DNA from: Plantago elongata
Taxonomy: Eukaryota; Streptophyta; Magnoliopsida; Lamiales; Plantaginaceae
Assembly: GCA_036897095.1 (NCBI GenBank)
Contig: JAYMSP010000114.1
Location: 1-64,000 of the forward strand
Reading direction: 5' to 3'
Length of the DNA stretch: 64,000 bases
Shown here piece after piece: positions 51,601 through 61,838 of this stretch (positions are counted from its first letter, which is position 1; the number at the start of each line of letters is the position of its first letter). A model generated the notes under the pieces. The model was not told where the DNA came from. It made no database searches and saw nothing but the letters and a program-made list of their open reading frames with translations. The position numbers were made by a program, and so were the translations under genes.

Positions 51601-54158
51601 CTTTACAGGAGGGTTCCATTCAAGGCATAGTCATCAAGCAATCATATAATCAGATCCTATTCTTAGCAACTTGCATCAGTATTAACAATTAATTAATCTG
51701 GATAATGACACAGCATTAGCATTGTCCACTTCTCTCTGAAAGTGGACTGGAGTCAGTGTACCTATTTGTCCAATATGGGAGAAGCTATACAATTTATTTG
51801 CGATTATTATTGCAACAAACATGAATCAAAGCTATGCTCTAACACAATGGGGCATATTGACCCTCAACGAGATTATATTCACAAAGTTTAATATAACGGA
51901 AATTTGAAGAATGAAAGGGCTCGGTATGGCCAATTCATCTCTACCAGACAAAGAAAAAGGCCAACTCCTTTAAACACCTTTTGACATACAACAATAGTTA
52001 TGTCAGAACACCAACATACATTATCACTTCAAATCAAGTACTAATGCCAGTCTCTGGAGAAAAAGCTCCACGTACGAAGCACCTGATATGGTATTAGACA
52101 CAGGAAAGCCCAAAACTTAAATCTAGTGAAATTTACAAGTTGGTACATAATAATCTGTTAGACCAGACAAAGCTAAGATAAAGTCAAAGTGGCAAGACCG
52201 TGAGAGCTATACCCTAAAGAGCAAATACATGTCAGGTGGCTCTTGATTTTAACAAAACAGGACATGAACACAAGAAGAAGAAAAATCGTTCATGTGGAAA
52301 GGAAGATCATCGAAATGGTTTCACTAGAATTTCCAAGTCTTATGAATCTTCTGTGCAACAAGGTGAAAGGAAAAGAAATTTGAAAAAAAAAAAGGAACTG
52401 CAACTTCAATTGCACAATAAATGAGCCATAGACACCTGTGTCACTCGTGAAGAAACTACCAGTTTACCAAATACAAACTATATGTTCAGGTGACACTGCT
52501 GCACACTCTGGTCCACGTTAAAAATACTAATAATGAATCCTCTGTGGAACTTAAAGATGCATAGTCAATACAGCTTCAAGAATTGAAGTTAACAGATTCA
52601 GCGACTTATGCTTGGGCAGATAGGCTAGTAGACAAAATAAATTAGTAACGCTGTGCAAAGCAGGAGAGAAATAGACAGACAGGCATACGAATGTCAACTT
52701 ACTGGAATGGATTCAAGAACTTTTGACACTGCAGGAGTTGCAGCCTTCCCTTCAACAAACAGAAAAAAGGTTGACACCCCAAGAACCTTATGATAGAACA
52801 TCCATGGCAGAATCTGCTCCAAGCTAGCTGAGGTACTCGTAGTTATGCATATCTTCACACAAGAAAGCATAACCAGGTAAGGTCAGTACAGGCTCTTCAC
52901 ATTAGCAAACCATTAAGTGAAAAATCACAGCTAGTGAGAATGTTCCCGGCAAATGAAAAGAACAGAGAAAAATGAAAATGAGGAGAAAACAAAAAAAGGA
53001 GCACTGATTGATATGCCAGGGGTTTATGCCAGACAAAATGAGTTTGATTCTCTTCCCACAAATTGCAACTCTAAATCTAACATGAATCGGGGGAACCGAT
53101 GCAGATTCACCAGAAAACTCGTTTCAGAAAAAAAAAGTTCACCAGAGAACAGTTCTCCAGTTATGCTTAGAGCTATGATGGACTGAATGCATATACAGGG
53201 TCACTGTCAGCGGTCAGCCAATAGACTATGTGATGGAAAACGGGATCAATGCCATGACAATTATAAGCATTCTTCCCAATCCAATTATCCATGAATATGA
53301 TTATTCCATGATCAGTGCCTCACTTTAAATGAGACAGTGACTTGATAACCATGTGACTGAGAGGGCACCTATGTTTAAAATCACAGTTGGAGCTACCTAT
53401 TCAGCGCCCATTTATATTTTCATTTATTCAAAATCGATTGAAAAAATAGTTGTCCCATGAAAGAAATGTTGATTGAAGAATTTCCCATTTTCGATAGCTA
53501 CCGAATCCCTTCCCTCTCCCACCAATCAAAAAGAAAATGAAATCCATTTTTTCGGAATGCAATCAGTTATGATCCAATTAACTCACGACTTCCAAACAAA
53601 CCGCTTCTCATCAAGAAATGAGCAATCTTTGAAACCAACTTGATCATAAATACACATATGACAGACAAATCATAACCGATCCAACAAACCAAGTCATCGA
53701 TTTCATTTCACCTCATGAGATCCAATCCCACGCCCAGATCAACCAACAAATTTTAAAAAAAAAAAAGAAGAAGCTTATTTCAATTGAGCAAAAGAACGAA
53801 CCTTTGGCTTGAGATCTTTCCCAAAATCAAACTTCCAATCCCTAAAGTAAGGAAACGACGCCGCATTGGAATGTCCAAGAAGCGTGGAGCAATCGGCAGA
53901 AGAGTGCCCACCACCACCACCACCCGACCTAGTAGCCTCAGGAGACGAGTCCATGCCCGGAAACTTGTGCGATTCACCGGGAGTCCATCGCGAAATGGGA
54001 TCGTCGACACCAGGCCCACCACGCCATTGGAGGAAAAAGGCGAAGATTGCGAGGGAGAGAGGGAGAACTGTGAGGAGGAGAAGGAGCTTGGTGGCAAAAC
54101 CTTGGGTGGTGGAGGCGGAGGAGGGCTGAGAACGGAGGGAGGTGTGGAGACCCGCCAT
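48631..54158 (-). CDS. KOB1: KOBITO1/ABI8-type glycosyltransferase-like protein
   Basis: Orthologue of Arabidopsis KOBITO1 (ELD1/ABI8), a type II membrane protein needed for cell elongation, cellulose deposition and sugar/ABA responses. Eleven exons on the minus strand: 54158-53802, 52852-52703, 51467-51415, 51191-51083, 50994-50860, 50775-50731, 50458-50271, 50156-50015, 49657-49611, 49333-49246, 48870-48631; 517 residues, a little shorter than the Arabidopsis protein. A single membrane anchor is at about 24-44 ([21 protein letters not shown] region). The lumenal domain has the DTD motif at 234-236 within [13 protein letters not shown], plus HWHNY-like and [18 protein letters not shown] segments. 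The upstream in-frame TTG is not the start; ATG 54158 (MAGLHTSL) is. All exon phases fit. Confidence 0.93.
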
Positions 54159-55482
54159 TGGAGGTGTGGCCAAAGGTGGGTGGAGAAGTAGAGATGGGAC
54201 TAGTGCACCAGCCTTCCTTTTATTGTTTCTTGATTTCTTCTACTGTTATACTTGTTTAATTTCTTTCTTGCTTTTAATTTTCTTTCGTACATTAACATTA
54301 ACATTACACTATCTATCTGCTAAAGAAAAGATGGTGTAACGTCAATCTTGTACCACTTTTTTCCTTCCATTTCATTTAATATAATCTAATCTATATTCTA
54401 TCTGAACTATCCTTTTTGTCATGAAGAATGACAAAACAAAGGCTCTATATAATCTATATATACTGTGTAGTGGTATTACTCCAAAAAGTCTATATGGACT
54501 TTTCACGAATTTAAGGTTGATGTTTTGTTATCGGAATGGGGATTTGGTAATGTACATTTCACTTAATAGTATTTAGCTAGGGAGGAAATTATTAAATGAA
54601 TGATCGTTTTTATTAAATGTAGGACACATTTTTATATATTATTAAAGGTTTAGTAAATTATATAATTAAAGAATTAGTCTTAATTTTTATTAAATTTATA
54701 AAATTATCACATTTTCAAAAATATATGAACGTATATACAATATAATATCATAACGTAATGATAATCAATATTATAAAATCATTAGTCATACTTTACAAGA
54801 TGAATTTTAGATGTTTATATTGATATAATTCATATTCGTAATCGTTAATATTTGTTTAATTACTTAGTATAATTAAATTAATTAACTTTACATTAATAAT
54901 TTTTTTTAAAATTAAATAAAAAACAGGTCTGAACAGGACCGACTAGGACACAGTCCTGGCAGATATGTCGATCGGAGCTGTGTGCAGGTCCGAGCTCCTG
55001 TCTGGAGCTTTACAGCTCTGATCGGAGTTGTGCAACTCCGACAGCTCCGACGATATGGTCGGAGCTTTTCCAGTGGATTCGGGACGGCGGAGTTCTTCGT
55101 TCTTCGTGTTCTTTTTAAAAAAATCCATTTTTTTCGGATAATATAATTGGATCAAATACACATATTTAAATGTTTTTGTAGATAAAATTATAATTATTAT
55201 AAAATTATTTAATAAATTATAATAGGTATAATGTTATTTGTAATATATAAAAATGTTTTCTACGTTTAATAAAAATTATCATGCATTTAATATTTTGGTT
55301 TAATTATTACATGACGGAATAATAACAAATTCGGTTTCAATACAAGACTTATTCTAATTGAAATTAATAATTTAATACACAAGATGCGTTATCATATGTT
55401 AGTGGAGTGCTCCTTTTCTAGTTAAGTGATCCTTTGTGTATTGAATTTATATCGTTAGGGAAGACATGTATTAAAATAAAAA
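54159..55482. other. KOB1 upstream region and AT-rich DNA with a GC island
   Basis: The proximal part must hold the KOB1 promoter. From 54560 the sequence is very AT-rich except for the hairpin cluster at 54925-55100 (separate entry). No gene recognised. Confidence 0.4.
54925..55100. repeat. GC island of consecutive short hairpins
   Basis: Within an AT-rich desert, three adjacent hairpins are seen: GAGCT/AGCTC around TTAC, GGAGTTG/CAACTCC around TG, and AGCTCCGAC/GTCGGAGCT around GATATG. The words GGAGCT and TCCGA recur throughout. The pattern resembles the hairpin ladders inside the PIF-type MITEs, but matching element ends were not found. Confidence 0.6.
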
Positions 55483-56907
55483 GGGAAAATTACAGATTAT
55501 ATTCCTTAAATATCAATCCTTTTCATTTTCGTTCCTGAATCTCAAACAATTACAGAGAGGAGAAATTTTTGTACTAAACAATTTCAAAAATTACAAATAG
55601 ATCCAAAATTCAACGGGAGATGAGAGAGAGAGCTGATGTGGAGGGGAAAGTTGGCTTTATTTACGAAATTGCCATCGCCTCTTTTCATTTTTGCTTTCCT
55701 TTTTGTGGGAAAATGTTTTTTCTTTTCTTTTTCCTTTTTCTTTCTTCCCTTTTCATTTCTTTTTCCTTTTCCTTTTTCTTTCTTCCTTTTTCCTTTGATT
55801 TGAACATATTTTGCGGTGGAGAGAGCTCGAACTTGGGTTGGCGAGCTGAGAAAAGACGGGTTTCTTGGTGAAGAGAGGCGGAAACGAGGAGTCGCACGGT
55901 GGTCGGAGGGAAACCGGCTGTGTTGCGCAACTTCGAGTGATGGGTCATGTTCCGAAGCTGGAAATTTCCCAGTTTGAGTCAGATGAAGGGCGACGGGCGA
56001 CGGCTCGCTTCAAATTCCGGTGGTTGCAGTTTCATTCTCATATTGTTTGTTGAGTTACCGGAAACAGAAGAGACGACGAAGAAGAAAGACTCGACTGAAA
56101 CCAATAACATAGCATACCAAGGGAATAGAATAATAGAGCAGACCAAGGGAATAGAAACAGAAAACAGAAGAGTCGAAAAATTCTCAATCCGAACTCAACA
56201 AATTAGGAACAACAACAACAAGCTAAGCTAGCAACTACGGGAAGGCGAATTGAAACAGGGAAAGAAGGATTCAAATCGAAACAGGGCAAATTAGAGCTGG
56301 CTGAATTGTACAACATAGAAACAGAGCATCGCAACTGGAATTTAAAAGGAAAGAAGGGGAAGAAGGATTCGAATTAAACATAAACAAGGTAACAATTACA
56401 AACACCCAATAGTCATTCTAGAGGCATACCGGAAGGCGAATCGAAACAGATTGGGATCCCTAGCCTCGAACAAATTCAAAACTAGGCGAATTCTCCTGGC
56501 TGCAAAATCGATTTGAGATTGCGTGAAGCTGGGAATCGATTTGGGAGAAAAGATCAACAAAGGAAACGACGCGAAGAAGAAGGAACAAAAGTCGAGCCGG
56601 AGACGAAGTGGTCAAACTGGAGGCCAAAGAAGTAAAGGGGAAAAAGAACAATTTATTTATGTTCTAGCAACGGCCAAACAAAGAAAATGGTTTTTTTTTG
56701 GGTTTTTTAATATAACTTTTCTTTTCTTTAATTATCAAATTTAATTTCTCTTTTCTTTATTCAGACAAAACGGAAATTCCACGTAGAGAGAGGAAATGCT
56801 GATGTTGGCGGTTCAGTCAACGACAGGGACTTATCTGTAATTGTTTGAGATCAAGGGGCTAAAGTGAAATTAGCAAATTTTTAAAGGGTACCTTTTGTAT
56901 TTCGCCC
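55483..56907. mobile_element. Mutator-like element with ~90-bp degenerate inverted ends
   Basis: Left end GGGAAAATTACAG continues through CATTTTCGTTCCTGAATC and TCTCAAACAATTACAGA. Inward from the right, GGGCGAAATACAAAAGG continues through AATTTCACTTTAGCCCCTTG and TCTCAAACAATTACAGA. These long inverted repeats are typical of MULEs. Flanks AAATAAAAA and ATTTAAAAA could be a decayed 9-bp duplication. The interior has a CT-rich tract (55720-55800) and a purine-rich part (56050-56650) without a recognisable transposase, so it is non-autonomous. Confidence 0.65.
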
Positions 56908-57039
56908 ATTTAAAAAAATTGGAAAAGGGTATTTTTAGGACATTAGTGATCATTCAGTTCCATGGCAAATCGTGTAAAATGTTGAAAGCGAGGGAAACTA
57001 AAAATTAATTATTTTATCTAGGTCAGGTTTACTACTAAA

Positions 57040-58290
57040 TTAGTACTAATCCATAACGTTGCCACAACATATTTAACTTCTACTAGTAGTGAAATTTAAA
57101 AAAAACACATTAAATAATCGAAAAGTCATATAATAATGCTTAAAGTTTGAATACATTGTATTATTGGAGAGGGGCATTGTAAATTTATAACAACGACTAT
57201 ACAACCCTCATTAAGTTGGATTACATGATACCAGAAGTCCTAATAGTGTTTAGGAACTTGACATAAAAAACATCTTCTCTATTGACGATATCATCTTCGT
57301 CAGAGCATATGCTGTCAGAATTCATGAACTCAGTTACATCTCCAGGTAAAAGAGACATTATATAGTCGTTGACTTACTGTACTATCTCGTTGGTGGGAGC
57401 AAAAATATCTCTATCCTGGAATTACCAACCATCGCTAACTTGGACTAATATGCTAGCGTATGTGCTATCAACTATTGCAACAATTGGGTCACCAAGAAGG
57501 CGAATCAATATATCATCAGCCAGTTTGAATTCCACATCATCATTATTATCGTCACCGACCTCTCCATCTCCAGCATTTAACAACCAATCCGCAAACTCTC
57601 TAATACTATCATTCTCGACATTTGAGCGGTCAGGCTATAATTGAATAAAATACAATAGAGATAATTAATAAATATGAATAATTAGAATCAATTTCACTTA
57701 CATGAACTATACCTAAATTTTGTAAATTTATGTAACGTGTTATTAAAATGCATGCAAACGCATGTTTTTCGTGAGCTTCAATACACGACACGAACCCTAG
57801 AGCTTCCATGAGGATAGGGATGAATGGACCATGCCATGTCCACTACCCTTAGGCATGACTTGAAGTAATTGTCTGAAATTACCACATCCACCAGATGGCT
57901 TTTTCAATTATCTACCATGATGACCTATCATTACGTCCGTAGACTACGATCAAGAGCCTCAAAACAAAACTTGATAGTCATTGGCGCCTCATCCCAAATT
58001 ATTAACTTTTCAAGATTCCTGTAAAATCACTTGACGGGGTCCTGCTGCATGTAGTAGTTTGCTCGACGTGCAAAAGATATTGAACCTAGAATGTGTAGTA
58101 CGACCACCAGGAAGAAGTAGAGAAGATACATATATACCCCTCGATGCACACCGGGAGATCACGTCTACCACGTAATGCAGAACACAATTCCACAAAAATG
58201 TCTTTCCAGTGCTGCCATAATCATATAGAAAGAAAACTCCACCACCACCCGAAGCTCCCACATCCATAGTAGTATCATACACATTTTATT
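57040..58290 (-). mobile_element. Helitron helicase remnant
   Basis: Read leftward on the minus strand, PIF1-type helicase pieces appear in correct order: Walker A region GGVFFLYDYGSTGKTFLW (58010-58282), KKLIIWDEAPMTIKFCFEALD (near 57950), FGGCGNFRQLLQVMPKGSG (near 57880), EFADWLLNAGDGEVGDDN (near 57560), and VNDYIMSLLPGDVTEFMNSD (near 57340). Several stops interrupt it, so it is dead. It retains Walker A, which the relic at the left edge of the window has lost. No Helitron termini were fixed. Confidence 0.82.
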
Positions 58291-58985
58291 TGTTCATCGG
58301 TGAGAGACGGATACAAACAACTATGATGCTCAATCATATCATTAACATAGTAGGACATCTCTTCTAACCCAATTATTTTTATTTTTTTATTTTTTTTTAT
58401 TTTTAACAAAATTTTCTTTTATTTTAAATATTTTATTTATTAGTTTGTTGAATATTATAATTTATTCTTATACTTGGTTTACATTTCAAATTAAGTTATT
58501 AAGTTTCAAGAGTTGGTTTTCAATTCGAATTGAATTTTCAAGTAGGAATGTCATGTTCTTATAATTGGTTTACCTTCGAGAAAGAAGTTAAATATGCAGG
58601 AGCGAAGTCAAGATTTTTTCTTGATCTATACTCTAGCTCGACTTTGGCTTATTAACATAACAATAATTTACTCCTTAAATTCCAGATTTTTTTATATATT
58701 TATTATTTTTAATCATATCATAGAACTTCATACTTTAAAGGGAAATAAGCATCCTCATACATAAAAGCACAATAATAAATAAACATAAACTGCACTTTTT
58801 GCAATTAAAAGTACAGTTTCTTACATTTGTACCTAAAACTACTTATCAACTGTAATGTAAGTTGTAGTTTTTTAGAACGCGAGTATCATAAAAAATTAAA
58901 AAGAAATAATTATTCACAAAGTCTCGTGGAAATATGTCTATCTCTAATCTAAATATTGATGTATTAACAGAAATATTGATATTTG
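58291..58985. other. AT-rich spacer, nothing recognised
   Basis: Low-complexity T/A-rich DNA between two Helitron pieces; possibly decayed interior of the same relic. Confidence 0.3.
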
Positions 58986-58997
58986 TATTCAAAGTGT

Positions 58998-59290
58998 TGC
59001 CACGCCATATTTAACTTCTCATATGAATGAAGTTTGGAAAAGAACATATTAAATGATTGAAAAGTCATATAATATTACTTAAAGTTTGAATACATTGTAT
59101 TATCGGAGAGGTGCATTGTAAGTTTATAACAATGACTATACAATCATCCTTAAGTTGTATTATATGATACCAAAAGTACTAATAGTGTTTAGGAACTCGA
59201 CATAATAAACATTTCTCTATTGACGATATCATTTTCGTCAGGGCATATGTTGTCAGAATTCATGAATCGAGTTAAATCTTCAGGTAGTTT
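58998..59290 (-). mobile_element. Second copy of a Helitron helicase segment
   Basis: A direct repeat of 57060-57355 with about 80-85% identity by eye: TTTGAATACATTGTATTAT, GGAGAGGYGCATTGTAA, TAATAGTGTTTAGGAACT and TCTATTGACGATATCAT occur in both in the same order. It covers the VNDY...SD region of the helicase and downstream sequence. It may be a separate Helitron copy or a duplication. Confidence 0.7.
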
Positions 59291-59609
59291 CGTCCTTGAA
59301 TATATGTCATAAGTTTTCAGCACACATACAACTGGCGACTAACCTATCATATCACATCAAAATCACTTTTGATCATACGAAATGCTGAGTCTTCATAAAC
59401 CATAATTGTCATTCGAATTTGATATTCGTCGTTCTACCCCCATAAAGTAGGAGCGATGCAATCTCGCTCGATGTAACATGTACCTCTAGAAAATACATGA
59501 TTGATACTATTTTACTTGATCTAACGTGAATAACTGCTGTATATCTCCTTTAAATTTTATCGTTGAATTATTTATCCTTACCATGTGATCTAAGACTTTT
59601 AATTTTTTT

Positions 59610-59768
59610 ATCTATTTATTTATGTTTCATTCATTCATTAAATTGTACGTAGAAACACTAAATACCATTTTTATTCTAAATTAATAATTATCTATTTATT
59701 TATGTTTCATCAATGAATTGTATATAGAAAATCACAATGATTACCATATTTATTCTAAATTAATAATT
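59610..59768 (+). repeat. ~80-bp tandem duplication
   Basis: Two adjacent units each begin ATCTATTTATTTATGTTTCAT and end TTATTCTAAATTAATAATT, with several differences in the middle. Confidence 0.75.
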
Positions 59769-61500
59769 GTCGTAATCCTGCTACTATTTTTAGTTATATT
59801 ATCATTGAATTCATGAACATATAAGTTTGTAGACGAAGAGAATAAACCCTTAATCTACAATCTTCTCATAATTCCTTATTTGATTCATCTTCTTTTCACA
59901 CCCACTCATAAATGTTTATATTTAAGATTCAATCGTATATGACTTTTACGGTTATGAGGTATTTGGGTAAATAATTATACATGTACATATTTTGCATACA
60001 TGTTAAGTATTTTAACCTTTACCATTATAGATGTTGGCATTTTATCTTGTTTCATAATTTATCTATAATTTATTTCATAAATGTTAAATATGTTTAGTTT
60101 AATTGTTTATTTAAAAAATTTAAATCGTTTATGCATTTGAAGTTTATCGAATAATTAAATTTTTATGCATATTTTTTCCCTAAAATATAGGGTAAATTAT
60201 AAATCAATTATTCTGCATGTTTTTTCCCACATATGATTTTTACCCATGTGACATGCTTATTCATTGAGATAGTCCACTAATTTTAAATGATATATGAATT
60301 TTCAGCTTCATGAATTTTTTAATAAAAAAACTTATTACGTGAAAACTAGTTGGTTTGAAAAACTAATCAAGTTAGCTTGTTAGCATAAAATTCTGCCTTA
60401 TCAACTAATTTTCCAATTAGTTTTACTAAACGCAGTTCTAACATTGAAAAATTTAGGTTTCAATAAATGTGTCCTAGGAAATGATGTTAACTTGAAGAAA
60501 ATGTGCTAAAGTTCTTGTCTGGATCTGAGATTATGGTTTATATACTCGTTTGAGTTTATTGATTATTTTTTATGAAGTAGACAGTAAAAATGTACCATGT
60601 ACACTTTTTAAAGCCACTTCAATAAGTGGATCATAAGTATGATGACAGTAATAATGTAATTGTAATTTTTCACATTACATTTTTATAATTGAAAAGGTAA
60701 ATTATAAGTATATCACCCACACTAAAAATATTATTAGGGTGTAATATTAGTGATTTAAAAAGTAAAATCGAGCAGGATTCGATTTAAAGTGGACAATATC
60801 ATACTGATGTGACGTGTGTGGTTTAAGTCGTGCTTAACCATGATGGTCAAAAAATGATCGACTCCCAATCGACTATGTCAAGACGCCACACATGATATAT
60901 GAGTGCGACCATCCCAAAACCCGCAGGGGCAATGTTGGTTGTACAAGGACATGGATACTTCATTAAAGGTTTGACGAGATGTCGAGCAATTTTGACGAAT
61001 CACTCTATATCATACTATGATGTGTGTTCCAAATAATACATAATCTCACATGCCTAAATGATCGGGTTTCAATCGATAGTATTCAGAACACTACAAGTAA
61101 TTACCTTAAAAGCAAGTATCTCAATATACGGTATCTAAATAATTTAGTTAATGACAAACTTATATTCTTAAGAAATTTATCGATGTTATTAAATAAAATA
61201 CTCATGTTTTTAATTTTGAAATTTTATAATATTACAACATATTTTTTTTAATTAATAACATGATTAATTTTATTGGTACCAGATCTTTCTGTAGATAAAT
61301 ATGAGAATTATTTTAACCAAGAATCTCTATGAATAATTTTTAAATAATTTTTGAAGAGATGGTTTTACATTATCTAGAAAACATACTAAATAATTTTTAA
61401 ATAATATGTACCTAAATAAATTATGTAAAGACCATCATTCGTGTGGGATGGTAGTCCTACTAAAAGAAGAATCTTGATGAATATAAACAGCCCGAATCAT
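59769..61500. other. AT-rich desert, nothing recognised
   Basis: No gene. A less AT-rich patch at 60780-61010 has no domain or element ends that I recognise. Confidence 0.35.
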
Positions 61501-61533
61501 CATCATCAATTTATCATCATCCTTCTCCTGCGC

Positions 61534-61555
61534 AAAACCTAAACCTAAACCTAAA
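61534..61555 (+). promoter_or_regulatory. Telo-box-like repeat upstream of the UBP gene
   Basis: Three and a half copies of CCTAAA (AAACCTAAACCTAAACC...) lie about 290 bp before the start codon. Telo-boxes (AAACCCTAA) are common near transcription starts of plant housekeeping genes; this is a close variant. Confidence 0.4.
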
Positions 61556-61838
61556 CTACACAGTACTGAAAAACCATAACCTAATCAATTCCTTTTACAT
61601 ATCGGAAATCGAAACCGAATCCTGTACAATCATCGATGCTTCTTCTTGGCGGCGAAATTCCTACTAAATGTTCATGTGTCTCGTTCACATGTCTTGTTCA
61701 GCCCCAATTTACACAGAAAATAACAACTCCTTTCATCATCAACCCTTGAGCAAATTTCCCATACACTTTCTTCTTTATTTCATATCCCAAAAGTCTTTAG
61801 CCTAACTTTAAACTAGTTCCCGATTTAAGCTTCACAGC

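Noticed and set aside
54159-54173. Upstream start for KOB1 (five extra codons)
   Set aside because: It would begin at TTG; the ATG at 54158 is the first real start.
53784-54191. Plus-strand 135-codon Arg/Glu-rich ORF
   Set aside because: Antisense shadow of KOB1 exon 1, whose membrane anchor and splice phases are conserved.
55620-56231. Plus-strand ORFs inside the Mutator-like element
   Set aside because: Low-complexity CT- and GA-rich translation with no domain; no evidence for a gene.
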